This document shows, in pieces, positions 25,262 to 32,944 of a stretch of 37,055 bases of DNA (positions are counted from its first letter, which is position 1; the number at the start of each line of letters is the position of its first letter). This DNA comes from Chitinophaga pinensis. Lineage in GTDB: Bacteria > Bacteroidota > Bacteroidia > Flavobacteriales_D > Crocinitomicaceae. Both the position numbers and the translations under genes were made by a program. The notes below the pieces were generated by a model. It was not told where the DNA came from. It ran no database searches and saw only the letters and a program-made list of their open reading frames with translations. The stretch is taken from positions 1-37,055 of the forward strand of contig CALPWQ020000014.1 of NCBI GenBank assembly GCA_943327315.2. Reading direction: 5' to 3'.

Positions 25262-26653
25262 ATGAGAACGAAGTATTTTGACCTAATTGACCAGACATTT
25301 GATTTTCCGCAGAATGAATTCCATCTGCGTGAAGATCATTTATTCTTCCATGGGATCGATTTGATGCGATTGATTGAAGACTATGGCACGCCCTTAAAAT
25401 TTAATTATCTACCGCAGATTTCAAACAACATTCAACGGGCTAAAGGCTGGTTTCGCGAAGCCATTAGCAACTTGGGTTATTCGGGGAACTACTACTATTC
25501 CTATTGCACAAAGAGCAATCACTTCTCTTTCGTACTGGACGAAGTGTTAAAGAATGATGTGCACATTGAAACATCTTCAGCGTTCGACATTGACATCGTG
25601 CGAAATCTCTACAATTCGGGTAAACTTCCGGATGGTAAATATGTAATCTGCAATGGATTTAAGCCAAAGCAATACTTAGAAAACATTGCCACGTTGATCA
25701 ATGAGGGGAATTTACGTGTTGTACCTGTGGTGGACAACACCAACGAGCTGCTGGAGTTGCTCTCCATGACGGACAAAGAAATCAGCATCGGAATTCGCAT
25801 TGCATCAGAGGAAGAGCCTAAATTCGAATTTTATACCTCCCGACTTGGGATTCGTTACCGTGAAATTGTTCCCTTTTACAAAGCAATTGTCAAGGATAAC
25901 CCTCGCGTGAAGATTAAAATGCTGCACTTCTTCATCAACACGGGTATCAACGATACGGCCTACTATTGGAACGAGTTGACAAAATGTTTACGCATCTACA
26001 GTGACTTAAAGAAAATTTGTCCTGAACTCGATTCATTGAACATCGGTGGAGGATTTCCAATTAAAAAATCATTGGCTTTTGATTTCGATTACGCTTATAT
26101 GGTTCGTGAAATCTTGACACAAGTGCAGCGTGTTTGCACAGACAACGAGATTCCAGAACCAAATATTTTTACAGAATTTGGGTCTTTTACAGTAGGGGAA
26201 AGTGGTGGTGCAATTTTTAGTGTGCTTCATCAAAAGCAGCAGAACGACCGAGAAAAATGGAACATGATCGATTCGTCATTCATGACCAATTTGCCAGACA
26301 CCTGGGCCATCAATCAACGCTTTATCATGTTGCCTGTCAATCGGTGGAATGACGATTATGAAAGGGTGTTGCTTGGAGGCTTGACCTGCGACAGCGACGA
26401 TTACTACAATTCAGAGCAGCATTCAAACGCCATTTACTTGCCGAAATTTGACCGCAACAAGCCTTTGTATCTTGGGTTTTTTAACACGGGTGCGTATCAG
26501 GAAACAATTGGTGGATTTGGTGGATTGAAGCACTGCTTGATTCCTGAGCCAAAACACATCTTGATCCAAAGAGACGAAAATGGAAAGTTACAAACCAAAC
26601 TTTTTAGTGAAGAACAAACCGCAGCCGATTATTTGAAAATTTTGGGCTATTGA
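25262..26653 (+). CDS. PLP-dependent arginine decarboxylase-like enzyme (fold type III)
   Basis: A 463-residue alanine-racemase-fold decarboxylase. The PLP-Lys segment is YYYSYCTKSNHFSFVL. The phosphate-binding glycine stretch is LNIGGGFPIKKSLAF. The active-site Cys-Asp motif is GGLTCDSDDYY, and the C-terminal barrel has FNTGAYQETIGGFGG. The closest fit is the short arginine decarboxylase (SpeA-like) of Bacteroidota, which starts polyamine synthesis by making agmatine. Diaminopimelate or carboxynorspermidine decarboxylase are alternatives, but the N-terminal LMRLIEDYGTPLKFNYLP and the overall length favour SpeA. No agmatinase gene is in the window. An 8-bp AT-rich inverted repeat (26662-26680) follows the stop. 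Confidence 0.8.
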   Translation: MRTKYFDLIDQTFDFPQNEFHLREDHLFFHGIDLMRLIEDYGTPLKFNYLPQISNNIQRAKGWFREAISNLGYSGNYYYSYCTKSNHFSFVLDEVLKNDVHIETSSAFDIDIVRNLYNSGKLPDGKYVICNGFKPKQYLENIATLINEGNLRVVPVVDNTNELLELLSMTDKEISIGIRIASEEEPKFEFYTSRLGIRYREIVPFYKAIVKDNPRVKIKMLHFFINTGINDTAYYWNELTKCLRIYSDLKKICPELDSLNIGGGFPIKKSLAFDFDYAYMVREILTQVQRVCTDNEIPEPNIFTEFGSFTVGESGGAIFSVLHQKQQNDREKWNMIDSSFMTNLPDTWAINQRFIMLPVNRWNDDYERVLLGGLTCDSDDYYNSEQHSNAIYLPKFDRNKPLYLGFFNTGAYQETIGGFGGLKHCLIPEPKHILIQRDENGKLQTKLFSEEQTAADYLKILGY

Positions 26654-26714
26654 TTATAATGAGTTATTTATCAAATAACTAGTCGAGTTCCAAGGTAATA
26701 TTGAACTAAATGAC

Positions 26715-26722
26715 TATTTTTG
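26715..26722 (+). promoter_or_regulatory. Candidate -7 box of the 26762 gene
   Basis: TATTTTTG is a perfect TAnnTTTG, 39 bases before the ATG at 26762. It overlaps the upstream TTG at 26720, which supports 26762 as the real start. Confidence 0.45.
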
Positions 26723-26761
26723 TGCTCCGAACGAGCATTCTTGTTCGATATCAGACCAAAG

Positions 26762-27133
26762 ATGAAACTTGATAAAATTTTCCTAAAGAGTAATTCACGA
26801 TTCTCACAAGAGCTAACTGCATGGGCGGCAGAGCGAAATCTTCTTGTGGATGAATTCTCCGAGAAGGGCGAAGATGCCTTAGATGGAATTGATGGTTTGG
26901 TAATCTTTAGTGAAAATCAAACTGAGGACAAGGACCTTCTTGACATGAGAGAGAAATTTGATGGTCAACAGAAACCAGTTCACAAAATTGACATCAATGG
27001 AACCTTGATGGTGGGGGTGTCAAACCTCGACCTCTGGATTGAACGAAACCGTTGTAAAAAAGTCCTTTTTGTTGGTAGCGATTCTCTTGTGAGTAACACA
27101 AACTTAGAAAGATACCTGCTTAGTTTGAAGTAA
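26762..27133 (+). CDS. Hypothetical cytoplasmic protein
   Basis: The family is not recognised. The ATG at 26762 gives 123 residues (the frame is open to a TTG at 26720, but a good -7 box covers that point). There is no signal peptide or membrane span. The sequence alternates strands and helices (DGLVIFSEN, KKVLFVGSDSLVSN) and is acidic in the middle (EKGEDALDGIDG, QTEDKDLLDMREKFDG). This resembles a small Rossmann-like or receiver-like fold, but no phosphorylation motif is complete. Ten bases after its stop the heptamer repeat array begins (27143). It stands alone between the decarboxylase and the repeat-filled gap. Confidence 0.75.
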   Translation: MKLDKIFLKSNSRFSQELTAWAAERNLLVDEFSEKGEDALDGIDGLVIFSENQTEDKDLLDMREKFDGQQKPVHKIDINGTLMVGVSNLDLWIERNRCKKVLFVGSDSLVSNTNLERYLLSLK

Positions 27134-27142
27134 GCTTTCCTT

Positions 27143-27191
27143 AGTTACTAATTACTAGTTACTAATTACTAATTACGAGTTTCTAGTTACG
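27143..27191 (+). repeat. Heptamer tandem repeat array A
   Basis: Seven units of seven bases with the form A(A/G)TTAC(T/G), degenerate in the sixth unit, reading in the same direction as the gene that ends 10 bases upstream. ACTAA and ACTAG junctions place stop codons in several frames. It is the first part of composite repeat copy 1. Confidence 0.85.
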
Positions 27192-27364
27192 GATTTGGGA
27201 GCTCCGTCGCAGCGGACACGTGAGGTTCTCGAAGCCACGAATTGCGAATATGGTGATTAAACAACCAGCCTTCGAAGAATGATCAAGTCTTGTCATCTTA
27301 AAATCTTAATATCTTGAAGTCCATTTGTCTTATAGTGCAGCGGGTCTTTTGTCCTTTTGTCTTG
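27143..27364 (+). repeat. Composite intergenic repeat, copy 1
   Basis: After the heptamer array come a GC-richer stretch (GGTTCTCGAAGCCAC at about 27214-27228), a CTTCGAAG segment near 27270, and a block at 27296-27325 that is identical over 30 bases to the reverse complement of 36491-36520. A pyrimidine-rich tail follows (TCTTTTGTCCTTTTGTCTTGG). The tail may supply the -33 box (TTG, 27362-27364) for the downstream DUF6089 gene, with TAACTTTC at 27386-27393 as its -7 box. Together with copy 2 it forms a dispersed family. No ORF of interest is inside. Confidence 0.8.
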
Positions 27365-27405
27365 GACTAAATGAAATTTTCTCTGTAACTTTCCGTTTCG
27401 ACAAA

Positions 27406-28233
27406 ATGATCATGCTTCGAAGAATTGTATTCATCCTATTGATTTTGCCATTGTCAGTGCTTGGGCAGCAGCAGAACTTCCGTTCCAAATCAGAGCTGGG
27501 GGTGATGTTGGGTGGGTCATTTTATTCGGGTGACCTCAATCAGTTTCGTTTGTTTTACAACACACACGCTGCAGGTGGTTTGGTTTATCGCTACAACATC
27601 CATTCACGCTTAAGTTTCCGTGCAAATGTCCTGTATGGAACAGTGTCGGCTTCAGATGCAGATGCCAAACTTTCACTGTTGGTCAACCGCAATTTGAGCT
27701 TTCAATCCAACATTTATGAAGTTGCTGCTGGGGTGGAATTTAGTTATTTCCCCTTTAAGTTAGGTAGTGATAAATACAAAGGCACGGCCTACTTATTGGC
27801 CGAAATCGGTCTCTTCCACATGAATCCTAAAGCAATGTACAACGGTGATTGGGTGGAACTTCAGCCACTGGGCACCGAAGGACAAGGGTCGTCGCTTTCC
27901 TCGAAACGAAATTACGGACTTACCCAGTTGTCGATACCATTAGGTTTGGGATGTAAGTTGTCCTTGGGAAAGCGAGCATCTTTGAGTTTAGAATATGGCA
28001 TTCGCAAGACATTTACGGATTACATCGATGATGTTAAAGCCAATACTTTCGTGGATCGAGGTGCGCTTGAACAAGAAAATGGTAGTGTTGCCGCTGCACT
28101 GGCCAACCGAAATATCAATGGCGATGACTACGGGAAACGCGGTAACTCAGTGACTAAAGACTGGTATACATTCTTTGGTGCGATGTTAACCTTCAGAATC
28201 GGGAAACCCAACCTGTGTCCGATGAATATGTAA
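27406..28233 (+). CDS. DUF6089-like outer-membrane beta-barrel protein
   Basis: A 275-residue outer-membrane protein. The ATG at 27406 (or 27412) begins a signal peptide (MIMLRRIVFILLILPLSVLGQ). The frame is open further up to 27325, but that part is the end of the dispersed repeat. The mature start SELGVMLGGSFYSGDLN and the following strands (GGLVYRYNIHSRLSFRANVLYG, AAGVEFSYFPFKLG, LSIPLGLGCKLSLGKRASLSLEYGIRKTFTDYIDDV) match the DUF6089 family of small beta-barrels common in Bacteroidota. Its role is unknown. It is followed nine bases later by heptamer array B. Confidence 0.85.
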   Translation: MIMLRRIVFILLILPLSVLGQQQNFRSKSELGVMLGGSFYSGDLNQFRLFYNTHAAGGLVYRYNIHSRLSFRANVLYGTVSASDADAKLSLLVNRNLSFQSNIYEVAAGVEFSYFPFKLGSDKYKGTAYLLAEIGLFHMNPKAMYNGDWVELQPLGTEGQGSSLSSKRNYGLTQLSIPLGLGCKLSLGKRASLSLEYGIRKTFTDYIDDVKANTFVDRGALEQENGSVAAALANRNINGDDYGKRGNSVTKDWYTFFGAMLTFRIGKPNLCPMNM

Positions 28234-28241
28234 CTTTTATT

Positions 28242-28304
28242 AGTTACGAGTTACGAGTTACGAGTTACGAATTACGAATTACGAGTTACGAATTACGAAT
28301 TACT
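28242..28304 (+). repeat. Heptamer tandem repeat array B
   Basis: Nine units A(A/G)TTAC(G/T) in unbroken tandem, starting nine bases after the DUF6089 stop and reading in the same direction as that gene. The opposite-strand array at 28341-28403 faces it, so the two arms can pair. Confidence 0.9.
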
Positions 28305-28340
28305 TTCATTAATAACTACAGTCATTTGCAACTACAAATA

Positions 28341-28403
28341 GTAACTAGTAACTAGTCATTAGTAACTACAAATAATAACTAGCCATTGGTAATTCGTAAT
28401 TAT
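28341..28403 (-). repeat. Heptamer repeat array B-prime, opposite orientation
   Basis: On the minus strand, units of the type AGTTACT / AATTACG, more degenerate than array B, start directly after the stop of the peptidyl-prolyl isomerase gene (28404). The orientation again follows the upstream gene. With array B it forms a long imperfect inverted repeat between two convergent genes. Confidence 0.75.
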
Positions 28404-29498
28404 TTAGTGTCCGTGTCCTTCGTGGGTATTGTCTAAGTTCACGATTTCGATATCGAATACCAAGTCAGCATACGGAGGAATAGCACCTGGACGCCCCATT
28501 TTACCGTAAGCTTGGAAGTAAGGGATGATCAATTTTGCCTTGCCACCTTTGCCAAGCATCGCTATACCTTCTTCAAATCCTGGGATCATCTTTTGATCGA
28601 GGTAAGTGAAATCCATAGGTGTTCCACGGTCATACGATGCGTCGAATTGCTTGCCATCAGCGCGGAATGTACCACGGTAATGAACGGACAAATGTGTTCC
28701 TTTCACTGGCTTATCGCCGATGCCTGGATTTTCAATGATGTACACCAATCCTGATGGAGACAACTGCGCATTTGGATAGGTCTTTTTTACTTCAAGGAAC
28801 ATGTAGTTTTTGTACTCTTCCTCACTCATGGCAGCAATCTTTTTGAGCTCTTCAGCACGTGCGAGTTCACCCGCCATCAACTTGTTGTAGTTGGCCATGA
28901 ATGTTTGAGATGCATCCCATTTTTTTGCATCTTTCCCTACGCGGATAATTTTAACTGTAGTCATTACATCATCTTGTGTAATAGCGTTTACCACATCTTG
29001 ACCTTGAATGACATGACCAAATACAGTGTGTTTACCATCCAACCAAGGAGTTTCTTTGTGGGTGATAAAGAATTGACTGCCATTTGTTGCAGGGCCAGAA
29101 TTGGCCATAGATAATATTCCAGGACCAGAATGTTTTAGGTCTGGATGAATTTCATCAGGGAAACGGTGTTTTGGACCTCCAGAACCTACTCCGTCTGGAT
29201 CACCACCCTGAATCATGAAGTCCGCTATGACACGGTGAAACTTCAAACCATTGTAAAAGGGTGTAGTGTACTTTAGCGTATCGAATATCGTCAATTTACC
29301 TTCGGCCAAACCTACGAAACTTGCTACGGTCATTGGCGTTTTTTGGTATTCCAATACACACAGAATAACGCCTTTTGTGGTGTTGAATTCCGCATAAATT
29401 CCAGGTTCCATTTTTGGTTTCTTTTCTTTCCCAGCGATTGTTGTTCCTGTCATTAGGACAGCTGCCAAAAGTAAAAGTGTGATGCGCATGTTTTTCAT
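28404..29498 (-). CDS. Peptidyl-prolyl isomerase, cyclophilin-FKBP fusion
   Basis: A 364-residue exported enzyme. After a signal peptide (about residues 1-22) comes a cyclophilin domain (about 33-190) with [44 protein letters not shown] and [15 protein letters not shown] helical linker (about 200-245) leads to an FKBP domain (about 255-355) with [56 protein letters not shown] and [10 protein letters not shown]. Both domains catalyse cis-trans isomerisation at proline, so this is probably a periplasmic folding helper. A His-rich end (HEGHGH) closes it. It is the last gene of the CBS-nadK-ppi operon, 19 bases after nadK. Confidence 0.93.
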   Translation of the reverse strand: MKNMRITLLLLAAVLMTGTTIAGKEKKPKMEPGIYAEFNTTKGVILCVLEYQKTPMTVASFVGLAEGKLTIFDTLKYTTPFYNGLKFHRVIADFMIQGGDPDGVGSGGPKHRFPDEIHPDLKHSGPGILSMANSGPATNGSQFFITHKETPWLDGKHTVFGHVIQGQDVVNAITQDDVMTTVKIIRVGKDAKKWDASQTFMANYNKLMAGELARAEELKKIAAMSEEEYKNYMFLEVKKTYPNAQLSPSGLVYIIENPGIGDKPVKGTHLSVHYRGTFRADGKQFDASYDRGTPMDFTYLDQKMIPGFEEGIAMLGKGGKAKLIIPYFQAYGKMGRPGAIPPYADLVFDIEIVNLDNTHEGHGH

Positions 29499-29517
29499 GT
29501 TCTATTTTATTTGTCTG

Positions 29518-30396
29518 TTAATTGCGTTTATCTATTCCCCACAACATCTTGTTTCGAATGGTGTCGAGGAAGTTATTGTCTTCAAATTTAACTACATTGA
29601 TCATAAATTCCGCTTTTGTGATCAATACTTCTTCACCTTGACGAATATTTTTTGAGTTTCCATCCAAACTGATGAGGTATCTGCGCTCACGACCTTCGAT
29701 GCTCAATTTAATCGGCATGTGGTCAGGAACAACAACTGGACGTACATTTAAGTTGTGTGGTGCAATGGGAGTTAAAATATGTACTTGACATCCAGGAGTG
29801 ATGATTGGTCCGCCACAACTTAAATTATAGGCCGTAGAACCTGTCGGAGTTGAAACAATTAACCCATCTGCCCAATAGGAATTGAGGTATTTATTGTCCA
29901 AGGAGGCATGAACGGTAATCATGGATGCGGTATCGCGTTTTTGAATGGTTACCTCATTCAAAGCAAAGTTGTCTTCTCCAAAAAGATTTTCTTCTGTCTG
30001 GACGCGAAGCAATGAACGCTTTTGGAATTCAAATTTCTTCTCACGAAATTGTTCCAAAGCGACTTTAATCTGTTCTTTAGATATGTTGGCTAAGAATCCA
30101 AGGCGTCCAGTATTTATACCGATAATGGGCACCCCTGAATTGCGAATAAATCCAACGGTTTTTATAAATGTTCCATCGCCACCAAGGCTTATGGTTAAGT
30201 CAATGCCACTTTTGAAATCGGCATGGCTCGTAAACTCATCTATTTTTTCGGAAATCGCACCCTTTGCAACAAGCTGCTCTTTGAGTTCTTTTTCAAGCAC
30301 TGGTGTCCAACCAAAGGCATTGAGCGCTTCAAATAGTTCGTTGAAATAAACGATGCTTTGCTTGTTGACTTTCCTTCCGTAAATCGCGACGTTCAT
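29518..30396 (-). CDS. nadK: NAD kinase
   Basis: NadK phosphorylates NAD to NADP in the cytoplasm. The 292-residue protein has the GGDGT motif in LTISLGGDGTFIKTV, the NE motif in FALNEVTIQKRD, and DGLIVSTPTGSTAYNLSCGGPI. The end of the domain has RYLISLDGN. Length is standard. The start codon lies one base after the stop of the CBS gene, and the isomerase follows 19 bases later. Confidence 0.97.
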   Translation of the reverse strand: MNVAIYGRKVNKQSIVYFNELFEALNAFGWTPVLEKELKEQLVAKGAISEKIDEFTSHADFKSGIDLTISLGGDGTFIKTVGFIRNSGVPIIGINTGRLGFLANISKEQIKVALEQFREKKFEFQKRSLLRVQTEENLFGEDNFALNEVTIQKRDTASMITVHASLDNKYLNSYWADGLIVSTPTGSTAYNLSCGGPIITPGCQVHILTPIAPHNLNVRPVVVPDHMPIKLSIEGRERRYLISLDGNSKNIRQGEEVLITKAEFMINVVKFEDNNFLDTIRNKMLWGIDKRN

Positions 30397-30397
30397 A

Positions 30398-31060
30398 TCA
30401 GAATTTTAGAAATTTCATCAAGGACTCATAACGCGTTTGTATGTCGTCATCTGCCTCGCTGCGTTGAAACGATGCCTTGATGACATAGTCGTAACGCTCG
30501 AATGTTCGGATGATGCTTCCTAGTTCAACTTGATTGATTTTCAGAGTTACTTCAAGCTTCGTGGAATCTGGACTGCTCATGATGTAGGAGCTCAAGATAC
30601 GCGCATTGTTGCTTTCAACGATTTGAGCAATTTGCGCCATGGAGTAGTCCAAGGTGTTGACTTCAAGTACAAGGATTCCTCCGATCTCCTTGATGCTTCC
30701 AGTATTTGCAATTAGGGACATCAAATGGTACACGCTAGTGCAACCCAAGTAGGTCTCATTTTCATCCAAAATAGGCATGATGCTGATGCGAAGATCCGAC
30801 ATTTTAGCAAGTACCTCGTAGATATGAGCTTGCGCTAAAACATAAGGCCTTGGCAGATGATCGAACAGCACATCGAGCGTTTGATCGAGATCCATTTTAT
30901 CCAATACATCCGATTCAGACAGGACGCCTACAAAATTTCCATTCTTAAGCACGGGTAGGTGAGAAACCTTAAATTCATCCATCCATCGAAGGGCTTTTTC
31001 GCCTGTATCCGTATGGGTTAGCGGAGGAATTTCTTCCGTAATCAGTTCTATTGCTCTCAT
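30398..31060 (-). CDS. CBS-domain protein
   Basis: A 220-residue protein with two CBS motifs (about residues 1-60 and 65-125: VSHLPVLKNGNFVGVLSESDVLDK and ISIMPILDENETYLGCTSVYHLM). A third part of about 80 residues has an ACT-like pattern (GGILVLEVNTLDYSMAQIAQIVE, KLEVTLKINQVELGSIIRTFERYDY). CBS pairs bind adenosine nucleotides and regulate a partner, and its place one base before nadK suggests a link with nucleotide or NAD status. The frame is open to a TTG at 31114, but the ATG at 31060 is the better start, and the 69 bases between it and pdxJ then hold a divergent promoter region. Confidence 0.85.
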   Translation of the reverse strand: MRAIELITEEIPPLTHTDTGEKALRWMDEFKVSHLPVLKNGNFVGVLSESDVLDKMDLDQTLDVLFDHLPRPYVLAQAHIYEVLAKMSDLRISIMPILDENETYLGCTSVYHLMSLIANTGSIKEIGGILVLEVNTLDYSMAQIAQIVESNNARILSSYIMSSPDSTKLEVTLKINQVELGSIIRTFERYDYVIKASFQRSEADDDIQTRYESLMKFLKF

Positions 31061-31097
31061 TCGTGTAGCCAAAGTAGTAATTAAGTTCTGAACTTCG

Positions 31098-31105
31098 TAT
31101 TTTTG
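31098..31105 (+). promoter_or_regulatory. Candidate -7 box of pdxJ
   Basis: TATTTTTG is a perfect TAnnTTTG, 24 bases before the pdxJ ATG at 31130. It would lie inside the CBS gene if that gene began at 31114, which argues for its start at 31060. Confidence 0.5.
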
Positions 31106-31129
31106 CCCTGCCAAAAAATGTTAGGAATT

Positions 31130-31846
31130 ATGACCAAATTGAGCGTAAACATCAACAAAATCGCAACGATTCGTAACGCGCGCGGCGGGAATACTCCCAA
31201 TGTAGTTCAAGTAGCTATCGACTGTGAACGCTTTGGTGCGAATGGCATTACGGTGCATCCTCGACCCGATGAACGCCACATCACCACGCAAGATGTCTAC
31301 GATTTGAAAGAAGTGGTAACGACCGAATTCAACATTGAGGGCTATCCCGATGAACGATACATGCGCCTCATTGAGGATACGCTCCCTGCACAAGCGACGC
31401 TCGTTCCCGATCCGCCGCATGTGCTCACGTCCAATGCGGGTTGGGATACAGTGAAACACCACGATCTATTGGCTGAATTGGTGAAAGAATTTCGGGGTTT
31501 AGGTGTGCGAAGTTCCATCTTTGTGGATACCAATCCCATTCATATTGAATATGCAGCGAAATGTGGTGTGGATCGGATTGAGTTGTACACTGGACCTTTT
31601 GCGGAAGAGTTTTCGTTAGATCGAGTAAAGGCTATCGAATCGTATATTTTTGCTGCTGAATTGGCACGTTCACTTGGTTTAGAAATCAACGCCGGACATG
31701 ATCTGAGCTTGGAGAATTTAAAGTTTTTTAAGCAATCCATTCCTTGGTTGGCAGAGGTGTCCATCGGTCATGCCTTGATTTCAGACGCCTTGTATTTAGG
31801 GCTAGAAAACACCATTCAGCGCTACAAGTTGCTCTTGGAAGATTGA
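31130..31846 (+). CDS. pdxJ: Pyridoxine 5-phosphate synthase
   Basis: PdxJ joins 1-deoxyxylulose 5-phosphate and 3-amino-2-oxopropyl phosphate to pyridoxine 5-phosphate. The 238-residue length is exactly typical. Motifs are [64 protein letters not shown] and [21 protein letters not shown]. The ATG at 31130 is chosen because the protein then starts [12 protein letters not shown] as in homologues. An ATG at 31118 would add four residues. It is divergent from the CBS-nadK operon. Its last 25 bases overlap the end of the convergent mscS-like gene. Confidence 0.96.
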   Translation: MTKLSVNINKIATIRNARGGNTPNVVQVAIDCERFGANGITVHPRPDERHITTQDVYDLKEVVTTEFNIEGYPDERYMRLIEDTLPAQATLVPDPPHVLTSNAGWDTVKHHDLLAELVKEFRGLGVRSSIFVDTNPIHIEYAAKCGVDRIELYTGPFAEEFSLDRVKAIESYIFAAELARSLGLEINAGHDLSLENLKFFKQSIPWLAEVSIGHALISDALYLGLENTIQRYKLLLED

Positions 31847-32943
31847 TTCTCCTTCATGTGGATTGTGCGCTGCGGGTAAGGCACGCGGATCCCATATTCT
31901 CGGAAAAGGCGATCAATTTCAAATCGGATTTCAGACTTGTAATTGTTGATTTCCCAACTTTGATCTGCCCAAAACACCAATTCCATTTCCAAGCCATTTT
32001 CCCCAAAATGAGAAAGGCGCACCTCAATAGGTTGTGTTTTCCGAACCTTTGGATGAGCCAGGGCGGCTTGTTTGAGTAAGCGCGTCACTAACTCCGCATC
32101 GCAACCGTATTCAATCGTTAAGTTGATTTTGAATCGTGACAATTCAGACCCATGGCTCCAGTTTTCTACATATTCTTGAGTCAGTTTTGTGTTTGGGATA
32201 ATCAGCACATTTCCGTCACGGGTTTCGATTTGCGTCGTTCGAATGTTAATCTTCAAAATTTTGGCGACAAATCCTTCCGTTTTTCCACCACCAGACACCT
32301 CTACAATATCACCCACTCGTACATTTCCTTCAACCAAGAGTACTATACCAGCAAACATGTCCTTGAATACATCTTGAAGTCCGAGTCCAAGTCCAACGAA
32401 GATTCCGAGTGATCCTGTGATCAACAACGAAAGGTCAAGCTCTAGCGCTTGTAAACTTGTAAGGAATGCGAAGATGTAAATAATGTATTTTGCAATCTGC
32501 ACATACACAAATTCGGTGGCGGGGTTGAAATCGGGTTTTCTTCGTAATCGCTTGCTGATGTATAATTTGACAACATTCAGGATGATTCTCGCGAAAAAGA
32601 AAATCGTGATAATCGAAAGTATATGGTAGAAACTGAGTGTAAACTTCTTCGACTCTATGAGTTTGAAGTTCAGGAAGTCACCAAAAGTGACGTCCTCATT
32701 ATTGAAGTTAAAGGTCAGCACAGAGATGTACACAGCAACAATGTAAACACTCTGGCTTAGAAGTCTCAGCCACGTGACATTTCTTCCTTCGACGCGGATG
32801 TTGGCATTTTGCAAATAGCGTTTCAAGGTTCGATGAATAACTCTCCTCAGGATCATCGCCACAAAAAATATGATCGCGAGGAAAATGATATTCCAAAAGC
32901 AAACATCGTATGGGCCTAGATTGAAAATTGTTTTACTTAACAT
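31822..32943 (-). CDS. MscS-family mechanosensitive ion channel
   Basis: A 373-residue membrane protein. Hydrophobic spans lie near residues 16-35, 67-86, 102-124 and 140-160. The MscS pore and beta domain follow: [44 protein letters not shown], then [37 protein letters not shown]. The final alpha/beta domain ends [26 protein letters not shown]. Such channels release solutes under osmotic stress. It is the last gene of a four-gene operon, one base after dnaG. The C-terminal codons overlap those of pdxJ on the other strand. Confidence 0.94.
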   Translation of the reverse strand: MLSKTIFNLGPYDVCFWNIIFLAIIFFVAMILRRVIHRTLKRYLQNANIRVEGRNVTWLRLLSQSVYIVAVYISVLTFNFNNEDVTFGDFLNFKLIESKKFTLSFYHILSIITIFFFARIILNVVKLYISKRLRRKPDFNPATEFVYVQIAKYIIYIFAFLTSLQALELDLSLLITGSLGIFVGLGLGLQDVFKDMFAGIVLLVEGNVRVGDIVEVSGGGKTEGFVAKILKINIRTTQIETRDGNVLIIPNTKLTQEYVENWSHGSELSRFKINLTIEYGCDAELVTRLLKQAALAHPKVRKTQPIEVRLSHFGENGLEMELVFWADQSWEINNYKSEIRFEIDRLFREYGIRVPYPQRTIHMKENQSSKSNL

Positions 32944-32944
32944 C

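Noticed and set aside
26662-26680. Terminator after the decarboxylase gene (AGTTATTT / AAATAACT hairpin)
   Set aside because: The stem is only A-T rich except for one pair and no T-run follows, so it is not a convincing Rho-independent terminator.
28242-28403. CRISPR array
   Set aside because: The repeats are 7-bp tandem units without spacers, and there is no cas gene nearby.
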